A stretch of DNA of 64,000 nucleotides from Adiantum capillus-veneris (lineage: Eukaryota; Streptophyta; Polypodiopsida; Polypodiales; Pteridaceae). Numbering within the stretch: the stretch's first letter is position 1; every line of letters begins with the position of its first letter. Location: NCBI GenBank assembly GCA_014529385.2, contig CM043963.1:100792912-100856911 (forward strand). Direction: 5' to 3'. The translations under genes were made by a program, and so were the position numbers. Shown here in pieces: positions 45,977 through 60,667 of this stretch. Under the pieces are notes generated by a model. That model was given only the letters and a program-made list of their open reading frames with translations. It did not search any database and was not told where the DNA came from.

Positions 45977-46066
45977 GTGTGTGTGTGTGTGTGTGTGTGT
46001 GTATCATCCCAAGAGTGTGTGTCGGGTCATTATAGAGGTGTTGTGTGTGTTTCCATCCCGCTCACA
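45977..46066 (+). repeat. Element C 3' LTR, second part
   Basis: Continues from 36,921. GT run, then ATCATCCCAAGAGTGTGTGT as at ~995-1,014, ending CCGCTCACA. Unique sequence starts with TTGTAGAGC. Confidence 0.82.
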
Positions 46067-46071
46067 TTGTA

Positions 46072-46599
46072 GAGCTATTTACACATTTAATTTTCTCATT
46101 TCTCATGAATGCTATGAGAATAACCTTTGCCACAATCATTGGCGACTATAGTCATGAAAATGTAGGTACAAATAAGTTTTTTCCAAATGCATACACACTA
46201 GGTGTTATGGACCCTAGTGTTTAGCAAAGACATACTTGGAACGATTTGCAAATCCATGAATTTGATAGATTTTCAAGCTTTTCATGCCACCAATGAAGTA
46301 CATCTATGGGATTTATTATGGCTCTATCAACCACCATATGAAGTGATAGCTGAATATGGGTGCTTATAGATAGATTGTTTAATATTTGTAAGCTTATTCC
46401 AATCAACTACACTCTTTAAGAAAGTTGTTTGTTAAGATTCTTTATTGATTATATAGATTACAATGCAGTTTTGTGGAATCCATATTTACTAGTGTTAACT
46501 GTGGCTATGTGTTAGTGTACTATCAAAACTAACCCACAATGATTAGAAATATACACACACAACAGTTAAGCTTCATGAGACCATAAGAATATGACAACA
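46072..46599. other. Flanking sequence, no gene seen
   Basis: AT-rich sequence right of the nest. Short open stretches only; no recognisable domain. Confidence 0.6.
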
Positions 46600-46799
46600 T
46601 ATAGTAGACCCAAACACAGATAGAAGAACATGTCTACGTAGCATTGCATTTTTTAATAAGACAGTATGCTAAGAGCAGTTACAAAAGGTGTAGCCTGCCT
46701 TAATAATGTATTCCTTTACACCAATTCCCCTAATGGGGATGTCATTCCAGATGTGCCTTTACATTATTGTAGAACTAAGGTAAGGTTTGTGCAACCTAA

Positions 46800-47117
46800 C
46801 AACTAGTCATTTTGATAGCATTGTATCAGTACTACCAATCATCCAGAGACGTATGGACAGCTTGAAAGTGTTAATCTAATACTAGAGAATATACTAAGAG
46901 TGTATGATACAATGAATGTGGTGACTACGTTCTATCCCTTCATGATTATGTAAGATTTTCAACTTCAATCACTAGCTATGGTGGGGTTGGCTATCAATGA
47001 GGAATGACAATAAGTCAAGGACTTCATTTGTGCTAATGAGATATTTCAGCATGTTACTTTCAAGGAAAGATAAGAAGAGGTATCCTTACATGTTCTAGTA
47101 TCTTCAAGGGGGGAGTA
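46800..47117 (+). pseudogene. Gypsy integrase relic and 3' end (element D)
   Basis: Near 46,822-46,905 the + strand encodes STTNHPETYGQLESVNLILE followed by NILRVYD, which matches the conserved integrase segment STAYHPQTDGQTERVNQ-type around the third catalytic acid. Further weak integrase-like sequence follows to ~47,000. At 47,107-47,117 AAGGGGGGAGTAA looks like a polypurine tract directly before TGTCGGGTC, the likely LTR start. Heavily decayed; upstream domains not recognised. Confidence 0.6.
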
Positions 47118-51189
<4,072 letters not shown>

Positions 51190-51201
51190 CTTGATAAGAT
51201 A

Positions 51202-51720
51202 TCATCGGATAGTCTTACCGCCTTGTAATACCTTGTCTTCATTTTGGAGAATGGACTTAGGTTGTAGCACCTCTTCTTGGTCCTCGATCTCCTGTGGGTC
51301 TTCAATGATTGCTTCTTGAGGTGGCTCTCCTTTGTAAGGCTTTAATAGGCTCACATGGAAATGAATGAGCCAATGTTTGGGCAATGATGATAGGTCATCT
51401 CATTGATTGGCCTAAGAATTTGAAAGGGGCCATAGTACCTTTTTGCTAATTTAGCATAGTACTTTTGGTGTCCTATAAGATTCTTTCCCGTTGTGTGCCG
51501 TAATTGAGCCTTGGGAAATTTAAGCAAGACCCAGTCATTTTGTTTAAAGGTTAGGGATCTTCGTGCTTATCAGTAGCAGTCTTTTGCCTTTGCTGAGAGA
51601 TGGATATAGAATCCTTAATCTTTTGGAAAGATTCTTGCAGGTCTCGGCTATATTAATTCATCTACACCAAAGATCTTCCCATGTACCTTGAGTAGCAGGG
51701 GACTTTTTATCTTTCCTGTG
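51202..51720 (-). pseudogene. Gypsy integrase C-terminal relic (element F)
   Basis: On the - strand, read right to left: weak integrase-like text (QKIKDSISISQQRQKTATDK), then LAKRYYGPFQILRPINEM, the GPF/Y module, near 51,405-51,460. Then FHVSLLKPYKGEPP and EIEDQEEVLQPKSIL at 51,202-51,384, which match the stretch before the chromodomain in chromovirus integrases. Frame breaks between segments. It is a separate, older chromovirus, not part of B; no LTR recognised. Confidence 0.75.
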
Positions 51721-52257
51721 TCACCTCAAAAGGTGCTTTTCCCATGGAAGTATGTACAGTGTTATTATAGGCACTTCTCCCATTGGGACTTTCGATTTAC
51801 TTCTGTGACATAAGCTTTTAGTAGATCAAGAATGCATTAGGGAAATTTTGGACTCAAATTTGATCCTTTTAGCGCTAGAGAGAGAATGCAACGCAACCAA
51901 TGGATGGTGGGCTATCGTAACGGCTCGGCAGCTTGGATTTTCCTTGTTTTTATCTCAAATTTCAGCATTTTCAAAAAACAATATTTAGCTACATACAAAA
52001 CTTTAACACTAATATACGTTGTGATTTGCTCGAATCTTTCTTGTCAGGACCGAATATAGGACAAATGTACCATAACTCACACTCAAGGCAAGTGTGCGCA
52101 CTTTTTCGATGGGAGAGACTTCATAGTATTCCCGCTCATTCTCATTCATTTACGCTCAACTAGCTATTCTGCTTGCATTTGACTGTATTGTGTTTGCACT
52201 CAGAAACACTCCCCCTCTCATATCTGTGTTGTGCATCTTGCCATATAAGAATCACTA

Positions 52258-53412
52258 ATGGAGAACAGAGGACCTCGACGACCATCTGCAAGTATTAAGT
52301 CTGTCAAAATATTTAGCAGCTTTGATTTGGACAACGGTCAATGGCTTTCTACCTCCATTACAGCTGGAAGCTGGGTTCTCCTATAGACCAAGAAGAGAAA
52401 GCGCACAGGCAACGAGTTTGTGAACATTTATAAAGGTAGGGTGAAAAACTTTTGCTTGTCACAAACGGGCAAAACTGTCAAAGAGGTTCTCATTGAACAC
52501 GCATATATGCACTCAGAGTTGCATCTACGAATAATGCCAACAGGATTTCCAACAAACCGACCAAATTGTAAGTTTTCTTACATCCACAATAGATTTTACT
52601 CTTCACTCGTGTATTGTGTGTTTAACCTGCCAGTTGTTACAGATATTTATCCTTCCGACAAAGAAGACTAGCAGCCGGTGGGTTGCATTATTGGCATTTT
52701 TTATGCATTCCATGCAACTGTGGGAGAGCTACTCTATAACACTAGTGCCAAAAGAGTGTTGGTTGTAAGGGGGGTTTTCTTCTTCAACCACTTTTATAAT
52801 GCTCCGTGTTCTACGCTTGGTTTTGGCACTCTAGAATATCTCCCAGTTCCTTTGAAGGACAGTCCAAAGTGGTCAGTCTCTTCATGTGAAACCACTGAAT
52901 GTTTCAGACTAAAGTTCTATCAAGAAATACAAAAGTTCTTAAGACCAAATATTTCTAGTCGGCTAGTACGTGTTCTGATCTTCATGCCCATGCATGTGTC
53001 CATCGAATTTCTCCATGATGAAGAGATTACGAAGACTGGAACTATACTACTCTGCAAGACAGAGAAATGCCTCGATTTTTTGGATGGATCTTGGGATGTC
53101 TATGATTCTAATGGCATCTTATGAAAGGTAAAGTCTATTGTGTGTAAGTGCATGATAGCTTCTCAAAATTTCATAGCTTCCTTCCACTACATAAGGTGGC
53201 ATCAAGTGAATGGTCATCTGGTAGCTTTGGACCAAGATTTAACTGATGACCTGAACAATCTTTAGAGAATGCTTGAGGTATGGTGTGAACCTGATCTGCT
53301 AACTATTCTTAGCATTCGAGGCAATGTGACACTACGACAAGTGTGTGAGGATTTGGAGAACAAAGTTGACCTCAACCTGCCTCTAAAATATCTTTCCACT
53401 ACAACATGCAAA
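52258..53412 (+). pseudogene. Decayed unknown gene P1
   Basis: From ATG 52,258 a single reading frame runs ~385 codons, broken only by in-frame stops: TAG at ~52,387, TAG 52,669, TGA at ~53,122 and TAG at ~53,263. There is no frame shift. A CCATATAAG sequence lies ~18 bases upstream. The frame includes EFVNIYKGRVKNFCLSQTGK, NRFYSSLVYCVFNLPVV, TLGFGTLEYLPVPL and LVRVLIFMPMHVSIEFLHDE. A GT-AG intron-like junction follows (~53,415-53,521). No family is recognised. Stops without frame shifts suggest decay by C-to-T change rather than indels. It could be a host gene or a transposon gene. Confidence 0.5.
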
Positions 53413-53521
53413 AAGTAGTATGTTTTGTATGTCAACATTAGTGTAGTGTTAGTTATTTTCCTTCTGGTTATCATCACCAAATATTGGTCTAATCTAACTA
53501 TTCAATTAACTGCCATATACA

Positions 53522-53703
53522 GGTGCCTCAGAGAAAGGAGAAGAAGACATTGTGCACAGAGATAAAGGATGACCAACTGTTTCTAGTGCAATGAAACTCT
53601 TGAATTAAGAAGACGGCTCACGCAGTATATCACATTTCTCTAAACTGCGAGAAAGCTGTTGACGGCAAGCTTGCAATCTATATTCATGCAAAAATGAATT
53701 GTT
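53522..53703 (+). pseudogene. Possible second exon of P1
   Basis: After an acceptor ATATACAG the frame reads VPQRKEKKTLCTEIKDDQLF, two in-frame TGA stops, then HAVYHISLNCEKAVDGKLAIYIHAKMN (given in part here only as a landmark: CEKAVDGKLAIYIHAK). It ends TAA. No domain is known. Confidence 0.35.
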
Positions 53704-54306
53704 AAGGAATTTCTTGCAAATAAAATCTGAGAACATTTATCTTTTCAAAATTGACTCAAGTTGTCTTTATATTGGGTTTAATAATATACGCAGTAATGTC
53801 CAATTAAATCCATTGATGAGTAGCTCTCATTTACAATTGAGGGGAGCTCTCCTAGGCTTGATTATCATTAGTGGAATGTAAAGTCTCAGGAGATGGTATG
53901 GGGGTTGGGTGAGGGGTTTGAGGTTGAGTAAAAGATTGTGCAGTGGCCTTGTCTTCCTTGGTAAAATTGGGTATCACAAAAAGACTAGAGGTTGAGTGGC
54001 AAGAAACACGAGGGGAGGCAGGTCCATGTGCTTGGTCTGTCGTTGGTTGAGACACTGCTTCTTACCATCGAGGTGGAGGCCGAGGTTGTGGTCATGGCGG
54101 TGGCACAACAAATGCATCGGCGGCTCCTAGAGGACGAGTCTCCACAAGATTGATCATATTCTGGATCATCATCGTCCTGAATGCCTCCACATGAACATTC
54201 AAATAATTTGCCAGGTTCCTTACTTGCAAATGAATTCCTTAGCTTTTATATTTAATTCAAAGAAATCATGTGTGCAAGAATTACAAAAGAAAAACATTTC
54301 ACTTAC
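53704..54306. other. Spacer between convergent genes, no gene seen
   Basis: Contains a Pro/Thr-rich open stretch on the - strand (53,852-54,055) without recognised features. It may be the 3' end of the protease gene or non-coding. Confidence 0.4.
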
Positions 54307-55120
54307 ACTTCTCCGCTCCTCAGCATAAATACGTTCCAAAAGAAGCTCCGCATTTGCAAGAACTCTCCATCCACAAGAATGTTTATCGTCTTGTTTTGGG
54401 ACCTTGCAACTCAAAATCAACATATCTTCCCAAACACTGTCTTGGGTCAATGCTTCCCATGCACCAACAAGTTTCTGAACAGACCTGCAAGACATAGCAT
54501 ATGGTGACCACACATTGCATCAAAGTCGCAGAATCAAGAAACAAGTAACTCCGTACCTTCGGACATTCCCATGAAAACCATGTGCAAAATTTGCAAGGTA
54601 GCAACACTTGCAATCAATGTTTAGTCCAACAAGGCTCCAATGTGAACTGATTGCACAAAACAAGGAATTACTTTGCTATCATAGTATACAAAATATTTAA
54701 AAATAGCGAGATAAAAAACCCTTACTTTTTGTTGTAAGCTAAAAGTAAAACTTTTTTCGTGTCCATGTTGACTCGTTGAAACCAATCAACGACTTCTAGA
54801 AGTGGTCTTTGAGGTAAGCACGACTGACAGTTGTGAATCCAAAACGGCCACCTCAATTTGTTGAGTCCATGAAAGGTTTGAAACCACCATGTTACAAATT
54901 GAGAAAATTAATTGATGAAGATCTCAAGTAAGCCATACCTTTGCAAAAATAATATATCGTACCAGAGACCGAAATTTATAATCTGGTCAGTAAGCTCCCT
55001 CTCACTATTTTGAAAAACAACTATCTCATGAGGGCAGGAGGCTGGTTGTCTTGCGGGTAAACCATCCTTGCAGTCTATTTTGTGCAAGCCATGGAAACAA
55101 TTGTTTTCCCTGGAAAGCAT
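54307..55120 (-). CDS. Ulp1/C48-like cysteine protease, several exons (partial)
   Basis: On the - strand, coding segments are joined by good splice sites: ~54,945-55,120 (ending LWYDILFLQR then GTATGG), ~54,726-54,890 (LRWPFWIHN...VVDWFQRVNMDTKKVLLL then GTAAGG), 54,557-54,646 (after CAG; SHWSLVGLNIDCKCCYLANF then GTACGG) and 54,307-54,484 (after GCAG; LVGAWEALTQD...CKVPKQDDKHSCGWRVLANA then GTAAGT). The H-W, then PKQDD and SCGW, order matches the His...Gln...Cys of SUMO-type (C48) proteases. The usual Asp after His is not evident (YLANF). Such proteases occur in host genes and inside plant transposons. No stops in these segments. The 5' exons may lie beyond the copia insertion. Confidence 0.6.
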
Positions 55121-55365
55121 TGTGCAAAAGAAAAAGAAGAAGATTGAGTAATGAGAAGGTTAGGTCACAAAAGGTGACTCTTTTGAGGTGAGGACAGAGG
55201 TCAAATAGCAGTGGGGTATACGGAAATAGGAATGTTATATAAGCACCAAGGGCATCATCATCATTACTAAACATGGAATATGCATGTGGCAACGGCCACA
55301 CTTAATTGAGTCGCTCATCTTCATTGGGAATGGTGCATCACCGCATGGAGGACATGTGGCATACT
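55121..55365. other. Spacer, no gene seen
   Basis: Between the protease exons and a repeat array. Open stretches on the - strand lack recognised features. Confidence 0.4.
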
Positions 55366-55811
55366 GCATGTCGACTATGTGGTTGTCGCGGCACAACGCG
55401 ATATGGGATGGGCCTTGATCAACCAAACCCCCTCCTTGCGTTGTGTTGCAACAAGGAGAAATGTAGCGAACAACGCAAGAAGGGGGAGTGTACCACAGCC
55501 AAAACTCTTGATCATGTTGTGGTGCGACACTCTTGATGGCATGCAACAAGGCGACCAAAATGCGATAGGGACCACCCATATCACGGATGCACCTCCATAT
55601 CGCGTTGTGGTGCGACATTTGGATGTCACGTCACAACGTGATAGGGACCACCCATATCGTGGATGCACCTCTCTATCGCATTGTTGCACGACATTTGGTT
55701 GTCGCATAACAACGCAATAGGGACCATATCATGAAGAGAGCTCTTTATTGTGTTGTGGCATGACGTTTTTTTGTCGATGCAGAGCGCAATCATATCAACG
55801 GCTGTGTGACA
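55366..55811. repeat. Degenerate tandem repeats with internal dyads
   Basis: Three to four diverged units of ~72-80 bp from ~55,505, each built as CGCGTTGTGGTGCGACAT ... GTCGCGTCACAACGCGAT plus a spacer GGACCACCCATATC. Each unit is therefore itself an imperfect inverted repeat. An isolated half-motif (TTGTGGTGCGACA) lies beyond the copia element at ~61,541, so the array or its flank was split by that insertion. ORFs over it on both strands are repeat by-products. Confidence 0.7.
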
Positions 55812-55816
55812 TAAAC

Positions 55817-56043
55817 GGTTACCATATACATGTGGAAGTGATGTGTGTGAACACACTAGGACCGCCGGGGCATTTTATCCCTCTTTAGGAGGTTTTTTCC
55901 CCCGAGCATTGTATATACGCCCATCACTCTAGGCCTATCTATCTTTCCATAGCACACTAAGTAACACACTCTCTATTGTGTGCCTTGAGCTTCCTTCATC
56001 TTCTCCAAGATGTGTGCGTTTCTCTGCAACCCTAATTCCAAAA
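55817..56043 (+). repeat. E 5' LTR
   Basis: Homologous to 61,299-61,524; its terminal bases are mutated (GG for TG, AA for CA). ATTGGTATCAAACC follows at 56,044, an eroded iMet primer site. Confidence 0.9.
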
Positions 56044-56058
56044 ATTGGTATCAAACCA
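56044..56058 (+). other. E primer-binding site
   Basis: TTGGTATCAAACCAG resembles TGGTATCAGAGC, the iMet primer site, with two or three changes. Confidence 0.7.
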
Positions 56059-56405
56059 GGTTGCATCCTCCCGAGCTTAGTCGCCAGCTGCTCCAGCACA
56101 CGCCTTCTCCCTTTCTCCGATTTTAGTGAGCTTTGGTGAGCGGTCGCAGGTCGAAAAATATTTCAAGAAAGCTCGTAGAACTTAGTCTACTTAGATTTTT
56201 TATTAGAGCTCATTCCGGCCTCCATTTCCACTACATACAGTGCTGCACAGGCTATTTTGTCATTTTGTGCAGAGTTTCTATCAGTGTTATTTTTTGCATA
56301 GCAGGTGCCTTACAATCTTCTACGGTTTGTGCTATATAGCACGTGTTGTTCCCGCTCTGTTTCTCCTATTTTTGAGCAGTTTTCACATCAGGTGCAACAT
56401 TTACC

Positions 56406-57536
56406 ATGGCTGACAACAACACAGATGTCTTCAAGATGTTTGTTGCTCGGGACAGGTTGGATGGGGACAATTACCCTATGTGGGCTTATATGATGCAGCA
56501 TGTTCTTGTGTCAAAGGGAGACTAGAATATTGTGTAGTGCATTGATGTACGTCCTGGTTCTGAGGATGTAGGCGATGCTGAGGATGTTGCACATTTTGCT
56601 GCAAGGATTTCTGCTATTAGAGTTGTTTTGCCTACGGCAGAACAAGCTCATTGGGATGTAAAGGATGCGTAGGCTCACACATTAATTGCGTTTTCTGTGA
56701 AGCACACCATTGTTCCTCACATCCATTCAGCAAAATCTACAAAACAAGCTTGGGATATTTTGGCTGGTCTTTATGCAAGTCGCAATGAGGCTAAAATTTC
56801 TTTGCTACGTAAAGAGCTGGAGTCAAAGATTATGCATGAGGAAGATGATATGGACACTTTCCTTGCTAGTGTCAAGGATATCAATGAGCAACTTATTTCT
56901 GTAGGTGAAGTCATTTCAGACAGTTCCCTTGTGCAGACTGTTCTTGATGCCTTACCATATTCTTACCAGTTGTTTGCTAGTACTTGGAGACTTATGACCC
57001 AAGGAAATCCAGAAGTTGTCAATTTTGATGCATTATGCACATTGTTGTTGCAAGAGTCACTTTCCAGAATAAACAAGACTAGACAGCGTGCAATTGAATA
57101 GGCTTTTATTGCTTCTCAAAGAAAGGGTGGTAACAGCAATGCAGCCACTTCTTATGGTTCTGTTGCGAGTGGCAAAACTTTTGTTCCTAATGCTTCTGCT
57201 GGCACCACTTCGTCTCGAAATTCTGGTGATAAGGGCAAAAAGAAGATGCGTTGTCATTATTGTAAAGCTAATGATCACTTGATCAAGCAGTGTTCTAAGT
57301 TGAAGGCCAAAGAGGCTAAGAAGAAGGAGGGTGGTTCCACTGCAAATGCTAGTTCCACTACAAATGCATCCATTGTTGAGTCTTCTCTAAAAGGAGACTG
57401 TGATGCTGATGTCGATGCAGAATGGGATTTTAGCGCAGAGTGGTATTACAATCCTGTTGTCCATGATGCATGCTTGTCAGTTGCTGCAGATTCACATGTG
57501 TGGTATTTTGATAGTGGTGCTACATAGTGCATTACC
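56406..57536 (+). pseudogene. E Gag and start of protease
   Basis: ATG 56,406 opens MADNNTDVFKMFVARDRLDG. A copia-type Gag follows (TKQAWDILAGLYASRNEAK, LLRKELESKIMHEEDDMDTF) with a zinc knuckle CHYCKANDHLIKQC at 57,253-57,294. VWYFDSGAT at 57,501-57,524 is the protease active site. In-frame stops: TAG 56,523, 56,535, 56,670, 57,099 and 57,525, all at places where Gln is plausible, including just after DSGAT. Confidence 0.87.
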
Positions 57537-58791
57537 TCACATCATGAATTTTTCACCTCTCTCTAGTCTGGCCCTCATGGAAATTCTATCACTTGTGCCA
57601 ACAATGCCTCTTATCCATTTCAGGGAGTTGGAAAGATTGTGCTTACCGCTGCTAATGGTTATTCTTTCACACTTGTTGATGCACTTTATGTACCTGGGAT
57701 CAACAAGAATCTTTTGTCTGTATCTGCACTTGCTAGACTTGGACTTGTAGTCAAATTTGTGGATGACAGATGTATAGTTCATGATCTCAGTTTTGGTGAT
57801 GAAATCGTTGCATCTGGGCTTTTGTGCCGTGCGCTGGATAAGCTCACTTTGTATGAAAAGTGTGGACAAAATTTTGCAAATGCAATTGCAGATTCAAGGG
57901 CTATTTCAGATGCAAAACTTTGGCATGCACGTTTTGGTCATCTGAATTTTGCCAGTTTACTGCGTTTGCAACAATTTGATATGATTGCTTCTTTGCCACC
58001 TCTTGAAGCACCTATCAAACATGTTTGTGAAGGCTGTATTTTGGGTAAGATGCAAGGTTCTAAGTTTCCAAAGGATGGTTCGGTTCGGGCCACATGCAGG
58101 TTGCAGCTTGTGCATAGTGATGTTTGTGGGTCCATGCAAACTCCATCCTTGGGCAATTTCCGTTACTTTGTGACTTCCATTGATGATTACTCCAGGCATG
58201 CATGGGTATTTCCACTTAAAGCCAAGTCCGAAGTTTTTATGTGCTTCAAACAATTTCTGGCTATGGCTAAAAATTGTCTCAAAATGTACTATGGGCACCC
58301 TCCATTCCGATCGAGGGGGGGAGTATATGTCTCATCAATTCAATGTATTTCTAGCTAGTCATGGGATAAAACACCAATGTACATTGCCTTATACACCTCA
58401 GCAAAATGGTGTTGCTGAGAGGAAAAACAGGTCACTTACGAAAATGGCACGATATATGGTCAAAAGTCAAGCTTTGCCGCATTCTTTTTGGCTTGAGGCC
58501 ATCATGTGTGCCACTTATGTACTAAGCAGGTGTCCTATGAAATCTTTGCAGTCTATTACTCCATATGAAGCATGTCATGATAGAAAGCCTTCAATTGAGC
58601 ACATGCATGTTTTTGGTTGTATGGCATATGCTTTGGTGCCACAAACACAGCGCAGAAAATTGGATGATAAGGTTGTCAAATGTATTTTTGTTGGTTATAG
58701 TGCTGAAAGAAAAGGTTACAGGTTGTATCATCCGCAAACAAAACGTATTCTGGTTTCACAGGATGTAGTGTTTGTGGAAGATTCTGTTTAG
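57537..58791 (+). pseudogene. E protease end and integrase
   Basis: Covers VDALYVPGINKNLLSVSALA (protease end) and the GAG-pre-integrase zinc finger: LWHARFGHLNFASL then CEGCILGKM. The integrase core follows: first Asp in VHSDVCGSMQTPS with IDDYSRHAWVFPLK after it. A frame change near 58,290-58,310 lies at the second Asp (HSDRGGEY in the alternative frame). The third acid is in QQNGVAERKNRSL. The rest (PYEACHDRKPS, KCIFVGYSAERKGYRLY) is the typical copia integrase tail. Two overlapping frames show one indel. Confidence 0.9.
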
Positions 58792-59853
58792 CCCTTGCTG
58801 TCATGTACTAGAGACAATAATGTAAGCTCACAGGACATTTGTTGCCTCTTTTTGGTGGTGGAAATATGAATGTAAGTTACAATGAGGCAAATGTACAGCC
58901 TATAGGGGGTTTTGAAAATGTTACAGATCAGCCTATTACTGATGCAGATGTACATGATGTACTTGATGAGGAAAGGGCTGAAAATGAGCAAGCTAGAGGT
59001 ATGCCAAAATGGTTGGTGCACACTTTGGATGACAGTAAATTGGATGCACCTTTCTCTAGTCGTACTCGTTTAGGCTCTCGCCATGCATCTTATGCATCAG
59101 ATTGTCATACTTTGGCTGTGTCTAGCTTACATGATGTTGAGGAGCCTCTATCTTTAGTGAAGCACAAAATTCAAACAATTGGATGGCTGCCATGCAATCA
59201 GAATATGATGCACTTATAGAAAATGATACATGGACTTTATGTGATTTGCCTCCTGGCAAAAAGGCCATTGGTACGAAGTGATTTTACAAGTTGAAACGCA
59301 AGCCGGATGGTGAGATTGATCGCCATAAGGCTCGACTTGTTGCAAAGGGTTATGCACAACAAAAAGGCATAGATTATGAAGAGAATTTTGCTCCCACTTG
59401 TCGTATGACTACTATGCATTTTCTATGTGCATTGGCAACTCATTTTGGTTGGGATGTACATCAATCAGACATTGTTACTGCTTTCTTGAATGGTGACATA
59501 TTTGAGGAAGTTTATGTAACACAGCCTCGCGGTTTTGTCATAAAAGGACAAGAGGACAAAGTGTGTAGATGTAAGAAGGCTTTGTATGGGTTGAAGCAAT
59601 CTCCTCATGCTTGGTATGAGAAAGCTGACACTCATTTGGTCAAACAAAGCTTTTGTAACAGTCCAACAGAAAGCACATTGTATGTAAAGTGTGAGGGTGA
59701 TGCACTTCTCATTGTGGTTCTTTATGTCAATGATTTGCTCATCACTGGACCAAATGAGAGACATATTGCTGAATTTAAGGCTGATTTGAATGCTACTTTC
59801 AAGATGAAAGATTTGGGGCTGTTGCATCATTACTTGGGTATACAGCTTAAGTA
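58792..59853 (+). pseudogene. E linker and reverse transcriptase
   Basis: The linker at 58,839-59,219 is poorly conserved. The RT frame then runs FYKLKRKPDGEIDRHKARLV, AKGYAQQKGIDYEENFAP, DVHQSDIVTAFLNGDIFEEV, KALYGLKQSPHAWY and VVLYVNDLLITG. The catalytic YVDD is YVND here, an Asp to Asn change expected to abolish activity. A TGA at 59,279 replaces the Trp codon before FYKL. The frame ends at TAG 59,852 in LGIQLK(stop)CDGG. Confidence 0.9.
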
Positions 59854-59854
59854 G

Positions 59855-60667
59855 TGTGATGGTGGTATTTCCTTGTGTCAGAAAAGTTACATAGAGATAT
59901 TGCTATGTAAGTTTGGACTTGAGGATTGCAAACCTATTGCCACTCCCATGGAAACAAGTTTGAAGTTGAGTCTACATGATGCTGGCGATCCTGCTGATGT
60001 CACTCTTTATCAAACTGTTGTTGGCTGCCTCATTTATGAATGCAAAACGAGGCCGGATATTTAGTTTGCAGTCTCACAAGTCAGCACATTTATGCATAGC
60101 CCAAGGTCTAAGCATTGGTAGGCTGTCAACAGGATTTTTTTTCTACCTTAGTGGCACTTTACATCTTGGCTTGTTTTATCCCAAGGGGGGATCATTGCCG
60201 CCAGACTTACAGGATTTTTTGGACTTAGATTGGTCTAGTTGTTTTGACACGCAACTGTCCACAAGTGGTTTTTGTTTCATGCTTGGCAGTTCATGTATAT
60301 CATGGTTGAGCAAGAAGCAACCTATTGTGGCCACTTCGAGTTGTGAGGCTAATTACAGGGCAGTCTTCACAGCTAAAGTTGAGTGTGTATGGCTCAGACG
60401 CCTTATGGCTGATTTGGGTGTTGGATAGGACACTGCCAACACTATCTACAATGACGATCAAAGAGCATTGACAGTTGCGAGGAACCTAGTTTTTCATGCT
60501 CGCACAAAGCACATTGAGATGCATTACCACTATGTCAAGGAGAGGCTCTGAGCAGGAGAGATCAGCTTGGCTTATGTGCCAACATAGGACAACCTTGCAG
60601 ATCTTTTCACAAAGGCATTGTCTCGTGAGAAGCTTGAAGCTTTCTGCAAAGATTTCGGCATACTCCC
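59855..60667 (+). pseudogene. E RT end and RNase H
   Basis: Continues QKSYIEILLCKFGLEDCKP, ATPMETSLKL, then TAG 60,062 in DI(stop)FAV and TAG 60,118 in KHW(stop)AV. The RNase H follows: LDLDWSSCFDTQLSTSGFCF, SWLSKKQPIVATSSCEANY and CVWLRRLMADLG, TAG 60,427, then HARTKHIEMHYHYVKERL, a TGA where Arg is expected, and VPT(stop)DNLADLFTKAL. One deletion shifts the frame near 60,120-60,130. Confidence 0.88.

Larger units (their letters stand above)
1..46066 (+). mobile_element. Element C: Tat-like Ty3/gypsy LTR retrotransposon, interrupted by B and A3
   Basis: The first ~1,060 bases are repeated, diverged, at 35,937-36,921 plus 45,977-46,066, which makes them the two LTRs of one element. Between them, after removal of insertions B and A3, lie a primer-binding-like site, a leader, then gag, protease, RT, RNase H, a second RNase H and integrase, all on the + strand. 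The uninterrupted element would be about 8 kb. Dual RNase H is the hallmark of the Tat/Ogre branch of Ty3/gypsy. Frameshifts, stops and LTR divergence mark it as old and dead. The window begins at or within a few bases of the 5' LTR start. The sequence after the 3' LTR is TTGTA and the first three bases of the window are GTA, which fits a 5-bp duplication but cannot be confirmed. Confidence 0.82.

Noticed and set aside
55235-55856. Overlapping ORFs on both strands
   Set aside because: They fall on a tandem array of dyad repeats and have no recognisable protein features.
56406-60600. TAG read as Gln (altered genetic code)
   Set aside because: Many CAG Gln codons persist in the same element, TGA stops also occur, and other frames in the window use normal stops; deamination explains the pattern better.
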